A stretch of DNA of 64,000 bases from Halobacteriovorax marinus (GTDB lineage: Bacteria > Bdellovibrionota > Bacteriovoracia > Bacteriovoracales > Bacteriovoracaceae). The first letter of the stretch is position 1, and the number at the start of each line of letters is the position of its first letter. Position numbers and translations under genes: made by a program. The stretch covers positions 124,001 to 188,000 of the forward strand of contig MAAO01000002.1 in the NCBI GenBank assembly GCA_002163155.1. Reading direction: 5' to 3'. Shown here in pieces: positions 25,128 through 35,281 of the stretch. The notes under the pieces were generated by a model that was given only the letters and a program-made list of their open reading frames with translations, did no database searches and was not told where the DNA came from.

Positions 25128-28100
25128 TTACTTCTTTTGTAATTTTTGTAGCTGCTTGAATACAGATTCAGAGTAATTAGCATCTGGAAAATAAGAGAAG
25201 TTCCAATCAGTAGGTCCCTTATTTACAATTTTTCTATTGTGAGCTCTGAAGTGTAATTTATAGTGATTATAGAGTGGAGCGATAAAACTCTCTTCTAGTA
25301 ATTTCAATCTCTCTTCAAATTGCTCAAGACCTTGAACATTTGTAAGAGACATATCTTCCATGTGACTAATCAGTTTATTAATATTTTCTTTAATGACTAA
25401 CGCCACTGAAGCTACGTACATGAGTTCAACTCCCGAAAGGGAGGGAAGATCACTGGTAGGAGCTTGAGGGGGAAGACTAAAATTAGTACTTAGAGAATTA
25501 TTAATGGCATCAATTACAGAGCTGTCCATTTTTACAATGTCTTGAAGGCCAGTGTAATTTGTAAGTACGCGATTAAGCCTATGAACTAAACTCATCTTCT
25601 TATAGTCTGAATTATAAAAGAATCGATCAAAGAGAGTACTCGTTCTAAGTTTTTGGATCAATTCTTCTTTGTTTTGAATTTTTAAGTAAGGAGCAATCAT
25701 TTGATTGGCTTCAACCATAATTCTAAGTAACTCGCCCTTATCCACTGAGGCCATGGCTCCATTTGTACTGAAATCAATACCTAAGGTCTTAGCTTTCTTA
25801 TTAAGAGTAAAACCGAGGCTTTCACCATTAAAAGTTTGGTTTGGGAGTAAGCGAATATCAAAGGCTGCCGTAGCAAAACGAGGATTGATTTGTATTAAGA
25901 TTTCTTCTTTATGAGTGAGAAGTTTAATGAATTGATTGAGTCTAAATCCACCAAGAACAATATTTCCGTTCTTGTTCTCTTTAGTTGAGTGCAGAAAGTG
26001 TTTCATGAATTTTAAAACAACATACTTCACTTTCTTAGCAATCATTCCTCTTTTAAAGTCGACATCACCAGCAACTATATTTGTGATTTTATCTAAAGTT
26101 GTTGTGTCTCCTCTCGTTGTAAAAGAGGCCTTTCTTAGATCTAGTCTTAGTAATTCATTCCCAAGAAAAACTTCGTTCTTAGCAAGGGAGATCTTAGAGA
26201 TATATTTTTCTAATTTTTCTACACTTAGCGCAATCTCAGTACTTAGGTTGATTGTTTTTTGCGTGGTCTTGTACTTCTCACTGAAGTACCGAGCAGGATT
26301 TATAAAAGATCTCTTCGCTTTCTTTAAGTAAGTCATGGATAAATTCAACTTAAGAATTCCATTCTCTACAACTTTTAGACCCATGTCTTTAATTAGATAG
26401 TGTTCGCTTTCTTCATCTCTACCCATCGCTTTATCGACTTGTAGTTTTTGTTTGTGATAGGCATCTGCTAGAACTTTATTGATGAGACTTTCAAAACTTT
26501 TAAGGTTTACCTTCATTCTCATATCTGCTGGAGCAGTCTTTCTCGCTTCATCAATTCCCACAAAGTTTTGTGAGGCAGTGAATTCATCTCTTGAGTGAAT
26601 AGTCTTTAGGTATTTCTTTGATCTCTTATTATTTCCAGCAGTAAATTCTAGATAAGTCTGGTTTAATTTTTCATCATAGAGAGACTCTATATTCCATACT
26701 TGAACTGTGTTCTCACTATCCATAATTGTTTCAGCAACTATTTTAGGATCTACTTTAAAGAGAATCAGTCCCGATTCATCATCGTACTTAATAAGTTCTT
26801 TAAAGAAGTGTTCCATTTTGCCTTGGATATGTTCTTTACCTGCAAGAATGAATGGGTTCTTTTCAATATCAATTTTTGCGAGATTCACTAGGGAAGTGAG
26901 GTCATCATCAACTCTAGTCACATTGTTAAAATCTTGCCCTTGGGTAAGCATATTGCTTCTAATTCTCTGTTCAGAAGCATTAAGTTCTCCCTCTGTTGGA
27001 GTTGTTGTCGTGGCGAGAGGATCTTCTATGAGAGTAGCGGCCATAGTGTTCACGAGTGCCATCTTTATAAACCTGATAGCAGATCCACCGTGTTCTGAAT
27101 TGGTATCAATAGGTGTTCTTTCACTTCCTGTAAAAATTGAAAATGAGTTCACATCAAGCCCAAGCCATCCGTCATCTAACATTTTAATTCTAAGTGTTGT
27201 AGAAAAAGGCATAGCACTGCCCCATGTGTCTTCTGCAGGTCTCCATGGAGTCTTATTCCATTCTATACCACTTCCTTCAAGACCCATGGCCATGAAAGTA
27301 TTGTAATTAATATTCATCATTCCGCGAATACTAATTCCTGGAATTGTAGGGTCATAGAAGATATGTAATTCTTTAAACATTTGTTCATTTTCAAATTCAA
27401 AGTCTCTGAAAAATCTTACTGCTTGAGAAAAAGTGTCCTGAGAAATTCTCTTTTCTAGGAAAGGAACACCCAAGGAATTTGATCCTCCATTTTTAATTTT
27501 TCTATTGAGAAGAACTTTTCTCTTAATACTAGTCATTGTTGAAATAATGTATTCTCTAGCATCTCTATTTGTATTTTCGTAAGTGTCTAAGGGACTTGCA
27601 AGAAAGAGAGCGTTCTTTTTATTTAGTGATTTTCTCGCTCTAGTCTCAGTGGTTCTTCTTAGTTTTGAGAGCTGGTTAATATCTCTAATATCTAATTCTT
27701 CAAGCATTAGTTGTACTTTCATAGCACTTGAAAACTCATCCATCTCTTGCATGAAGACACTTATGTCTGAGTACTTATTGTAGAATTCTTCTCTTGCGTC
27801 TTTAAGTGAGCTTTGATCACCTTCATCTCTCTTGGCAACATTAGCTAACCATTTCTTAGAAGGTTTTCCAGATCCTCCCTGTACTTTTAAGGCCACGAGA
27901 TCGTTTGTTCCTAAAAATAAAACTGGGGAGAATTGCCAGAGGCGAAAATCTTCTAGCCATTTAGCGTAGGTCGTAAGGGATGGAATTTTTGAAATATCTA
28001 ATTTAAATGCAATTGTGTTTCCTCTAAATCTTAATCCTTTCTTTTCAATCATCTCTTTAATTTGTAGAGCGACATTATCTTCACTTGTACGCATTTCTGG

Positions 28101-28640
28101 TTTCACATCTAGCATGTAATTCATGAAACTTGTGTTCAGAAGTAGACCTGTGGCAAATTGAGAAATACGGTTAAAGGCCTTGAGGTAGGAATGTCCACCA
28201 AGTTTAAATTCAACGATTTCAATTTGAAAATATCTGGTTAGTGCTAACTTCTTTGTTGAGGGAAGTTTAAATGAAATATTAAACCTATGCTCCATGGGTA
28301 AACTATTTTCATGTCCTGTAATATTGTCCATATCTGACATAACATAGGCAGGGAGCTCTGCAGTTCCCTCTAAAATAAATAATCTATTAATGGGATCAAT
28401 AGAGAGTTTTGAAATTTCTTTAATCTGTGTGCCGGGAGCCGTTAGTTGATCGATGATGAATTTCTTAAAATCTTCATCAAAGGGAATCGTAAGGTTTACG
28501 ATACTCTCTTCTGAGTAGGGGTTAGTGTCTGTTCTACTCGCATTATAAGGAGTAGACGCGTCGATAGGAGCACTGTAGCTACTTTGGACACATAAACAAA
28601 AAATAGACAGTATTACCCACGTAATTACTTGAAATCTCAT
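25128..28640 (-). CDS. Very large exported protein of unknown function
   Basis: A signal peptide (MRFQVITWVILSIFCLCVQSSYSA) precedes 1145 residues with no recognised domain. It contains many alternating beta strands ending in charged turns (NRLFILEGTAELPAYV, LKVVENGILKLNLSMTYLKKAK, NGNIVLGGFRLNQFIKLL), reminiscent of long beta-groove lipid-transfer proteins such as AsmA-like or TamB-like ones, but lacks their signatures; this is only an impression. It is one of the largest genes here, and its 3' end is adjacent to and convergent with that of the esterase gene. It sits alone in its transcription unit or precedes nothing on its strand. Confidence 0.75.
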   Translation of the reverse strand: MRFQVITWVILSIFCLCVQSSYSAPIDASTPYNASRTDTNPYSEESIVNLTIPFDEDFKKFIIDQLTAPGTQIKEISKLSIDPINRLFILEGTAELPAYVMSDMDNITGHENSLPMEHRFNISFKLPSTKKLALTRYFQIEIVEFKLGGHSYLKAFNRISQFATGLLLNTSFMNYMLDVKPEMRTSEDNVALQIKEMIEKKGLRFRGNTIAFKLDISKIPSLTTYAKWLEDFRLWQFSPVLFLGTNDLVALKVQGGSGKPSKKWLANVAKRDEGDQSSLKDAREEFYNKYSDISVFMQEMDEFSSAMKVQLMLEELDIRDINQLSKLRRTTETRARKSLNKKNALFLASPLDTYENTNRDAREYIISTMTSIKRKVLLNRKIKNGGSNSLGVPFLEKRISQDTFSQAVRFFRDFEFENEQMFKELHIFYDPTIPGISIRGMMNINYNTFMAMGLEGSGIEWNKTPWRPAEDTWGSAMPFSTTLRIKMLDDGWLGLDVNSFSIFTGSERTPIDTNSEHGGSAIRFIKMALVNTMAATLIEDPLATTTTPTEGELNASEQRIRSNMLTQGQDFNNVTRVDDDLTSLVNLAKIDIEKNPFILAGKEHIQGKMEHFFKELIKYDDESGLILFKVDPKIVAETIMDSENTVQVWNIESLYDEKLNQTYLEFTAGNNKRSKKYLKTIHSRDEFTASQNFVGIDEARKTAPADMRMKVNLKSFESLINKVLADAYHKQKLQVDKAMGRDEESEHYLIKDMGLKVVENGILKLNLSMTYLKKAKRSFINPARYFSEKYKTTQKTINLSTEIALSVEKLEKYISKISLAKNEVFLGNELLRLDLRKASFTTRGDTTTLDKITNIVAGDVDFKRGMIAKKVKYVVLKFMKHFLHSTKENKNGNIVLGGFRLNQFIKLLTHKEEILIQINPRFATAAFDIRLLPNQTFNGESLGFTLNKKAKTLGIDFSTNGAMASVDKGELLRIMVEANQMIAPYLKIQNKEELIQKLRTSTLFDRFFYNSDYKKMSLVHRLNRVLTNYTGLQDIVKMDSSVIDAINNSLSTNFSLPPQAPTSDLPSLSGVELMYVASVALVIKENINKLISHMEDMSLTNVQGLEQFEERLKLLEESFIAPLYNHYKLHFRAHNRKIVNKGPTDWNFSYFPDANYSESVFKQLQKLQKK

Positions 28641-28709
28641 TACTCAACCTCTTGTATTAATTCTTTTACTTATTTAATACAAGATCGATACCAAGATTTT
28701 TTATGGAGT

Positions 28710-29795
28710 TTAATTAGACCTATTTTTAAAGGCCCTTTTTGAAATTTTCTGCATGAGATTATCTGAGATCTTAGAGTAGGGAGGAACAAATCTCTCAGAA
28801 CTAAAGAGATGAGGGTCTGCATTTACGAGAGGATTGTTCTTTACAAGACTGGAAGCTGAAATCATTGAAAGATCTTTTACAATTCTCTCTTGTGCCTTCT
28901 TACCCATAAAGTAATTCGCCATTAATTCTGCCGCTATTAATTTATCTCCCTTAATTCCTTTCATGAAATTAATGGTATCTAGCCAAACAATATTACCTTC
29001 TTTAAAATTTATTTTCTGCCAATTTCCATTGTTTTTCTTATTCTCTTCTTGGATCTCTGGACCCCAGCTAGAGACTATACTTAATTCATCTTTAAATACC
29101 GTTCCACTGGTCCAGAAATGACCAGCCTGTGCATAGAGTTGATTCATTTTCTTTTGAACAATTCCATTCTCTTTACCAAGTTCAAGAGCAAGGTGTCTCT
29201 TTCCATTATTTAAAAGATTATTCAAATAAAAGGGAGGCATGTCTAACGCCATGAGAGAAATTCCAATATTATACCAAATTTGTGTTTTATTAAGAGAGAA
29301 CTTTCCCTTCCACTTTGGAGTCCATAGCTCTCCAATTGATTTAGGAACATCTGCTACTTTGACTTTATCTCTATTTACATAGAAGCCGTAAACACCAGCA
29401 CCGTAGGGAATGTAGAGTGGCTTACCATTCTTCATACCCATGTCTAAACTCTTTGTACTCTTAAGAAGCTTTTTATAATTGGTAAGCCGTTTAGAATTTA
29501 CATTGATGGGTTGAAGTAGTTGCGTAATCTTTTCTCGATTCATTTTGACAAAGAAGAGTGTAAGAAAGCTCACATCACATTTCTTTTGTCGAATGACATT
29601 GAACATTTGATCAGAGCCCTCTGCGAAAGGAGAGATGACTTTAGCCTGTATGTCTAAGTGGTTTTTTTTGAAAATCCCATTGATATTTACAAGGTCACTC
29701 TTTGTAATATAGCCATCCCAAGTGAAGATTCTTAAATCCTCTGCTTGAGTCGCTAGACTTAAGAGAACAAAAATTGATAGGAGAACCTTATTCAT
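28710..29795 (-). CDS. Periplasmic polyamine-type ABC binding protein (PotD/PotF-like)
   Basis: The start at 29795 gives a signal peptide (MNKVLLSIFVLLSLATQA). The mature protein opens with LRIFTWDGYITKSDL, the first strand of PotD/PotF binding proteins, and continues with IPYGAGVYGFYVNRDKV, PKSIGELWTPKWKGKFSL and AELMANYFMGKKAQERI, all typical of the spermidine/putrescine-binding class. No permease or ATPase genes lie beside it, so it either works with a distant transporter or has become a sensor. The frame is open to 29846 but the signal peptide fixes the shorter start. Confidence 0.87.
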   Translation of the reverse strand: MNKVLLSIFVLLSLATQAEDLRIFTWDGYITKSDLVNINGIFKKNHLDIQAKVISPFAEGSDQMFNVIRQKKCDVSFLTLFFVKMNREKITQLLQPINVNSKRLTNYKKLLKSTKSLDMGMKNGKPLYIPYGAGVYGFYVNRDKVKVADVPKSIGELWTPKWKGKFSLNKTQIWYNIGISLMALDMPPFYLNNLLNNGKRHLALELGKENGIVQKKMNQLYAQAGHFWTSGTVFKDELSIVSSWGPEIQEENKKNNGNWQKINFKEGNIVWLDTINFMKGIKGDKLIAAELMANYFMGKKAQERIVKDLSMISASSLVKNNPLVNADPHLFSSERFVPPYSKISDNLMQKISKRAFKNRSN

Positions 29796-30073
29796 AGCTT
29801 TTATTTCCGGCTTCAGCCAATAGTAAAATACATTTGATATTATCAAATCTTATGAAGGTTTAAAATTAATTTAAGTTAAATTACAGTTTTAGTAAGGTAA
29901 TAAATCTTACTTAATCTTTCTTGCTCCTAATCTTGAATTCTTTCTCCTATAGCTATTCTTATCGGAATTTTTGATGGCGAATGGACTTCGTCAATTTACC
30001 TGATAAACAAAATATGTTATTTTTTTATATTAAAAAATTTATAAGTATTTAAAACATAATTCAGGGAGTTTTT

Positions 30074-31174
30074 ATGAGTAAGTTACTAGAGGTCTACTCT
30101 AATGGTGTAAGATTTGAGAATCCTTTTCTTGTGGGCTCAGGACCTCCATCAACAAACGCCAAAGTTGTCGCGAGATCCTTTGAAGCAGGTTGGGGTGGAT
30201 CTGTACTAAAAACATTTTCTCTTGATCACACTCAGGTTCGCAACATCGCTCCTAGATATGGAAAGTTGAATGAAGATGGAAAATGTATTGGTTTTACCAA
30301 TAACGAGCTTATTTCTGATATTTCCTGTGATGAGTGGCTGCAATATATTAGAGATCTTAAAAAGAGTTACCCCGATAAAGTCATTGTCGCTTCAATTATG
30401 GAAGAGCCTAATCAGGCACGCTGGCAAGAACTCACTGATAAAGTTGTCAGGGCCGGAGCAGATATTATTGAACTAAACCTCTCTTGTCCTCACGGAATGC
30501 CAGAAAGAAAAATGGGTGGTGCCATGGGGCAAGATCCTGAGATCGTAAAGCAAGTGACTAGTTGGGTAAAAGACGCCTCTGGTAGTGTTCCTGTTTGGGC
30601 GAAGATGACTCCAAATATCACCGACATTTGTGACCCTGCTAGAGCAGCGATTGATGCTGGTGCCGATGGACTTGTGGCGATTAATACTATTCTCTCTCTT
30701 TCAAATATTGATATGAAAACTTTTAAACCTAATCCTAACGTGAAAGGGGTTTCTGCTTTTGGTGGTTACTCTTATAAGGCGGTGAGACCTATTGCCCTTC
30801 GCATGGTTGGTGAACTTGCTATGGCCTTTCCTAAAACTCCTATTAGTGGAGTGGGAGGAATCGTTGATGGTCATTCGGCAGCTGAATTTCTCTGTATGGG
30901 ATCTGAGACGCTACAAGTTTGTACGGGTATTATGTTAGACGGATTTAAAATGATCGATAAGTTAAAAGCAGAGCTTGGCTCTATTCTTTCTGATCATGGA
31001 ATGAATAATGTTATGGAGCTTAAAGGAAAGTCGCTCGAGTACTTTGGTACTATGGCCGAAATGGCGGATCGTTTAGAAGCAAGTAAACTTAAAACGAAAG
31101 CTCATACTGGAAATTTTGCAGGAGATAATATAGTTGAAATTTCTAAGAATCTTTCTAATACAGAAAACAATTAA
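30074..31174 (+). CDS. Dihydropyrimidine-dehydrogenase-like flavoprotein (PreA-like) without ferredoxin domain
   Basis: The protein is an FMN-binding TIM barrel of the dihydroorotate/dihydropyrimidine dehydrogenase family: NPFLVGSGPPSTNAKVVARSFEAGWGG, the catalytic Cys in ELNLSCPHGMPERKMG, VWAKMTPN and PISGVGGI for phosphate binding. E. coli PreA is about 410 residues and ends in two ferredoxin-type [4Fe-4S] motifs; this protein stops at 366 residues and the last 60 contain no Cys. No PreT partner lies nearby. It may use another electron partner or reduce a different substrate. AGGGAG before the ATG supports the start. Confidence 0.85.
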   Translation: MSKLLEVYSNGVRFENPFLVGSGPPSTNAKVVARSFEAGWGGSVLKTFSLDHTQVRNIAPRYGKLNEDGKCIGFTNNELISDISCDEWLQYIRDLKKSYPDKVIVASIMEEPNQARWQELTDKVVRAGADIIELNLSCPHGMPERKMGGAMGQDPEIVKQVTSWVKDASGSVPVWAKMTPNITDICDPARAAIDAGADGLVAINTILSLSNIDMKTFKPNPNVKGVSAFGGYSYKAVRPIALRMVGELAMAFPKTPISGVGGIVDGHSAAEFLCMGSETLQVCTGIMLDGFKMIDKLKAELGSILSDHGMNNVMELKGKSLEYFGTMAEMADRLEASKLKTKAHTGNFAGDNIVEISKNLSNTENN

Positions 31175-31190
31175 TTGATAAAATCACTTA

Positions 31191-31212
31191 AGGGTTCTAC
31201 TTCTAGAACCCT
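31191..31212 (+). terminator. Hairpin after the PreA-like gene
   Basis: AGGGTTCTA (31191-31199) and TAGAACCCT (31204-31212) form a perfect 9-bp stem with loop CTTC, 17 bases after the stop. The T run is weak, so the terminator call is tentative; it could also stabilise the 3' end. Confidence 0.55.
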
Positions 31213-31296
31213 ATTCTATAGTCTCTAGATAAAGTTAAGAATTCCGTATTTGATTTAATTTCATAAATAAACTCCGAATAGTTATTGAGGAGTTTT

Positions 31297-32283
31297 ATGA
31301 AGAAAATATTATTAATTATAGGTTTGATTTCTCTTGGAATAATTTACAAGGTAAATTTCACTAATAGTAGTTCTAAAGAAAAAAGCAAAATTCGTATAGC
31401 TATTTTTTCTTGGTCTAACTCTAAGGGATATATTGAAAATATACAATCTTTCAAGGGATCCCTAGAGAAGTATGGACTTGTTAATAATAAGAATATAATA
31501 TTCAAAGAATATCTCTCAAATACTAGTCGAAAGAAGCAAAATGAGTTGGCTATCGAGGCAAGGTCGTGGAAACCAAACCTAATATACTCTTTAACGACTC
31601 CTGGTACATTAATCGTAAAAGAACATTTTAAATCAATTCCGATTGTTTTTTCTATTGTGACTTATCCTGTAGAAGCAAAAATTATACATTCACTTAAAAA
31701 TTCAACTAATAATCTTGTAGGGACGAGGAATTATGTATCTGCAGAGACTCAAATTAAATTATTACTAAAAATAAAACCTAAAACTAAGCTCGTAGGATTT
31801 GTTAGAAGAGATATTGAATCAAATTCAAATATACAATTCAAAGACTTTAAGAAAAACCTTTTAAAGAGAGGTATCGAAATTTTCGATATTAAAGCAAAGA
31901 ATCTAAATAGTCTAAAATATCAGTTATCAAATATATCTAAAAAAATGGATGTCTTATATTCTGCCTGCGATACATTGTTGCAATCTGGAGGAGAGGAATT
32001 AGTTATAGAGCATTCACTTAGTAATAATATACTTCCTTTTTCTTGCAATAAGAGAGGAGTTCGAGATGGTTCCTTATTTGGAATTGTTGTTGACCTTTCA
32101 ACTATAGGAAGTCTTTCAGGAGAAAAGGCTGCGAAGATAATTTTAGAGAAATTGACGCCAAGTGAATTAGTTTCTGAATCAACCAGTAAGGTGAATATCA
32201 TTTTAAATTTTAGAACTTTAAAAAAATTAAAGCTAACAATTAGTAATGAAGTTTTATCAAATGTTAGTGAGGTCATTTATTAG
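31297..32283 (+). CDS. ABC-type substrate-binding protein (PF04392-like), sensor partner
   Basis: The ATG at 31297 follows GAGG and starts an N-terminal hydrophobic segment (KKILLIIGLISLGIIYKVNF) that exports or anchors the protein. The body matches the ABC_sub_bind class: IRIAIFSWSNSKGYIENIQSFKGSL, KPNLIYSLTTPGTLIV, IPIVFSIVTYPVEAKII, NNLVGTRNYVS and VLYSACDTLL. The next gene starts one base inside its stop (TAGTG) and encodes a histidine kinase. This suggests the protein binds a small molecule in the periplasm and passes the signal to the kinase rather than feeding a transporter. Confidence 0.85.
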   Translation: MKKILLIIGLISLGIIYKVNFTNSSSKEKSKIRIAIFSWSNSKGYIENIQSFKGSLEKYGLVNNKNIIFKEYLSNTSRKKQNELAIEARSWKPNLIYSLTTPGTLIVKEHFKSIPIVFSIVTYPVEAKIIHSLKNSTNNLVGTRNYVSAETQIKLLLKIKPKTKLVGFVRRDIESNSNIQFKDFKKNLLKRGIEIFDIKAKNLNSLKYQLSNISKKMDVLYSACDTLLQSGGEELVIEHSLSNNILPFSCNKRGVRDGSLFGIVVDLSTIGSLSGEKAAKIILEKLTPSELVSESTSKVNIILNFRTLKKLKLTISNEVLSNVSEVIY

Positions 32284-33914
32284 TGAAAAAAAATAAGGAA
32301 TTTACTCGTTATTTACTACTTCTTAGTATTCCGATTATGGGAATTACAGTGTTTTTTAATATTATGTTTGTAGATATTTCTTCCTTTTCAATTGGCTACT
32401 TTAACTCTGTTGAGAGATTGAATCTTCAGATGAGACAAAATACAAAGATATATGAAAAGGTTATCAGCTTAGGGGAAGTGAACTCAGAAGTTGAACTAAA
32501 TAAAAAATACAACGATCTAAAAACATTAATCAAATTTAAGGTTAAAGAAAAAATCTCATCAGAGTTGGAAAAACTTCAAATTGAATTATTAAATGAGCTA
32601 AATCAGTTTCATAAAATTCAAGAATTGATGAACAGTAGAGAAATTACAAGTACTAAGTTCTCAATACTACATAATATTCACACCCACAGATTAAAGGGCC
32701 TTACCCTTCAGATTCAGAATTTAATCTTAGGGAGAGTTTCGAGCTTGTCTATAAGAGGTAAAAAAAGGATCCAAAGTTTAAAAAATACAAATACACTAGT
32801 TTCCTCTCTCTCTGTGTTTGGAATAATTATTGTGGTAATAGCTTTCATGAATATGAATGAACAAATTCTGATGAGAGAGTATTTAACTTCAGTTATAAAT
32901 AAAATTTCTGACGCGCTAGTCATAGTAGATGATGATAATAAAATAATTAAAATGAATGATAAGGCTAAGGTTATATTCGGTAATCAGCTCATTGGAGAAA
33001 ATGTTTTAAAAATTATAAAAGGATTCTCAAAGAATAAAGTTAATGTCGAATTAGAAACAACTTATATAGATGAAAATAAATCCAAAATACCACTCCTTTA
33101 TACAATTAATAATTACCAGGTTAACTATAAAACTATACATCACGTTGTTTTAGCAAAAGATATGAGAGTACAGAATAAGTTAAAGGGAGATCTCTTTAGT
33201 GCTGAAAAACTTGCATCCGTTGGAGAGCTCGCTGCTGGAGTTGCACACGAACTGAATACTCCTTTAGGATCAATTTATCTTGTACTTAGTCAAATTAAAG
33301 AGGCATTTAAAGAGTACAAGATTGAAGATGTTGATTTACTCGAAATGGTAGATGATTCGTTTGATTCTGCAAAAAAAATGGGGAAGATTATCTCTGGACT
33401 ACAGCTAGTGTCCAGAAGACCATCTGAACAGAAATCCCTAGTAGTGATAGATTCTATTATAGAGAGTGTCTTAAGTATATGTGAGAGTAATTTTCTAAAT
33501 AATAGAATTGAACTTGAAGTTAAGTTGCCCAAAGTGCCTGTCGAAATCCTTTGTAATCCTGCTCAAATTGGACAAGTTCTTGTTAACCTTCTAAATAATT
33601 CAAAAGACGCCGTAGAACTAATAGAACATAAGAAAATAGTTATTGAAGTCAGTGAATACAATGAAGAAGTTATTATTCTTGTAAAAGATAATGGACCAGG
33701 TATAAGTGAAGAAAATTTATTAAATATGTATGAACCTTTTTTTACGACGAAACAGGTTGGCAAGGGAACAGGTCTAGGACTTAGTATAAATAAAGGTATA
33801 GTCGAATCACATAAGGGAAAACTTGTATATTTACGAGATAATGAAATGACAGTTTTTAAAATTACAATCCCCATAATTCAAATTGATGAAATTGATCTTG
33901 GAGAAGCTGTATGA
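32283..33914 (+). CDS. Membrane sensor histidine kinase
   Basis: Two transmembrane helices (about 10-30 and 173-190) frame a 140-residue periplasmic helical sensor domain. A PAS-like domain follows (about 200-300: [24 protein letters not shown]), then the phospho-acceptor His322 in [17 protein letters not shown], the N-box [12 protein letters not shown], the G1 box DNGPGIS and the G2 box [10 protein letters not shown]. It is a complete kinase. It starts with GTG, overlapping the binding protein stop by one base, and its own end overlaps the REC-HD-GYP gene (ATGA), so the four genes form one operon. Confidence 0.95.
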   Translation: MKKNKEFTRYLLLLSIPIMGITVFFNIMFVDISSFSIGYFNSVERLNLQMRQNTKIYEKVISLGEVNSEVELNKKYNDLKTLIKFKVKEKISSELEKLQIELLNELNQFHKIQELMNSREITSTKFSILHNIHTHRLKGLTLQIQNLILGRVSSLSIRGKKRIQSLKNTNTLVSSLSVFGIIIVVIAFMNMNEQILMREYLTSVINKISDALVIVDDDNKIIKMNDKAKVIFGNQLIGENVLKIIKGFSKNKVNVELETTYIDENKSKIPLLYTINNYQVNYKTIHHVVLAKDMRVQNKLKGDLFSAEKLASVGELAAGVAHELNTPLGSIYLVLSQIKEAFKEYKIEDVDLLEMVDDSFDSAKKMGKIISGLQLVSRRPSEQKSLVVIDSIIESVLSICESNFLNNRIELEVKLPKVPVEILCNPAQIGQVLVNLLNNSKDAVELIEHKKIVIEVSEYNEEVIILVKDNGPGISEENLLNMYEPFFTTKQVGKGTGLGLSINKGIVESHKGKLVYLRDNEMTVFKITIPIIQIDEIDLGEAV

Positions 33915-35281
33915 GTGAAGAAAAGCTAAAGATCAAAGTTTTAGTTGTTGAAGATGATAAGAACTTTAGAAAAGTTCTTTGCTCAATACTAAAGCGTAAT
34001 GGGTTTTCTATTGTTGAAGCTGATAATGGGCGAACTGCATTAGATGTCCTTGCAGTTGATTACATCGATATCATTGTTTCTGATGTCAAAATGCCCGATA
34101 TACACGGGATTGAATTACTTCATAGAGTTAAACGGAAATACGATATACCTTTCATCATGATGACTGGGTTTAGTAAGCTTATTGAAACTACAGAAGCCCA
34201 TGAACTTGGAGCTTCTTATTTTTTGGCAAAACCGTTTATAGGTGAAGAAGTTATAGAGGCCATTGATTATGTACTAAATACGAGTCACGATAGAAATTCT
34301 TTACGTGGTGATGAGAGAGACTTCATGAGAGTAGAGATCGAGTCATTCTTAACAGGTAGTGAATTCTCTCATCCAGTATTTTTAAAACTCAATGATCTTA
34401 AGATTATAAAAATAGCTCACGAAGGAGAAGATTTAACAAGGGAGAGGTTAAAGCAATTAAAATCAAAAGGTGTCGATTCTCTTTATATCAAAACTCAAGA
34501 CTTTAAAGAATTCTTGAATATTAAAAATGCTTTATGTGAGAAAATCTCTGATTCATCTCATGTTAGTAAACAAAGAAAGATAGACTTTTATACAAGAGTA
34601 GAAGAAATTGCTCTTCGGTACATTTTCAAAACGGTTACAAATGACAAAGAAGTATTTGAAATTGCTTTAAATAATTTGTTACGAACGATAAAAATTGTTA
34701 TGGATGATTCACTTGCTTTTGAAACACTAATGTCATTTAGTAAGAATTCTCCATCCATTTTTAATCATTCCATTGCTGTCGCAATTCTTTCCGTTGCTCT
34801 TATTCAAAAAAAGGGGTGGGAGAGTGCTAAAACTCTGTTTTTAGCATCAGCCGGTGGCCTCTTTCATGATATAGGAAAAAAGGATTTAGTAAAAGGTATT
34901 GACGAGATTGAATTTGATATGATGACAAAAGAACAAAGGCTTGATTATGAATCACACCCCGAACTAGGTGCAAAAATATTAAGAGAAATTGCTTTCTTTC
35001 CAGACGAAGTTGTTCAAATTGTTTTACATCATCATGAATTAATCAATGGAACAGGGTTTCCTAAAGGTATATCGAGAGTGAAGATTCATCCAATCTCACA
35101 ATATGTGGCAGTTGCTGATAAATTTCTTAACGTACTCTATGGTTCACATGGTGAAGAACCTTGCTCAGATATCCAAGAGGTCTTAGGTCAATTTAAAAGT
35201 GTTAGAACAATCTATAATAAGGAAGCCATTGACCTCTTAGAGAATTTATTTTCTTTTCATGGAAAAAGGAAGGTCTCTTGA
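33911..35281 (+). CDS. Response regulator with HD-GYP c-di-GMP phosphodiesterase domain
   Basis: The receiver (residues 8-125) has D58 in IIVSDVKMPD, Thr in MMTGF and the Lys in FLAKPF. A middle domain (about 135-215: HPVFLKLNDLKIIKIAHEGE, VDSLYIKTQDFKEF) is shared with the protein at 12004-13404. The HD-GYP domain has HSIAVAILS, LFHDIGKKD (about 317-325), HPELGAKIL and the signature HHHELINGTGFPKG (about 372-385); G-F-P replaces G-Y-P, and the metal-binding residues are kept, so it is probably active in breaking down c-di-GMP. Translation is coupled with both neighbours. Confidence 0.93.
   Translation: MSEEKLKIKVLVVEDDKNFRKVLCSILKRNGFSIVEADNGRTALDVLAVDYIDIIVSDVKMPDIHGIELLHRVKRKYDIPFIMMTGFSKLIETTEAHELGASYFLAKPFIGEEVIEAIDYVLNTSHDRNSLRGDERDFMRVEIESFLTGSEFSHPVFLKLNDLKIIKIAHEGEDLTRERLKQLKSKGVDSLYIKTQDFKEFLNIKNALCEKISDSSHVSKQRKIDFYTRVEEIALRYIFKTVTNDKEVFEIALNNLLRTIKIVMDDSLAFETLMSFSKNSPSIFNHSIAVAILSVALIQKKGWESAKTLFLASAGGLFHDIGKKDLVKGIDEIEFDMMTKEQRLDYESHPELGAKILREIAFFPDEVVQIVLHHHELINGTGFPKGISRVKIHPISQYVAVADKFLNVLYGSHGEEPCSDIQEVLGQFKSVRTIYNKEAIDLLENLFSFHGKRKVS

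Noticed and set aside
26707-27306. Long open frame on the plus strand inside the 1170-residue gene
   Set aside because: It is antisense to a frame with signal peptide and good coding pattern; its composition reads as a shadow rich in Ser and Leu, without ribosome binding site.
28710-29795. Complete polyamine ABC transporter operon
   Set aside because: No permease or ATPase gene adjoins the binding-protein gene on either side.
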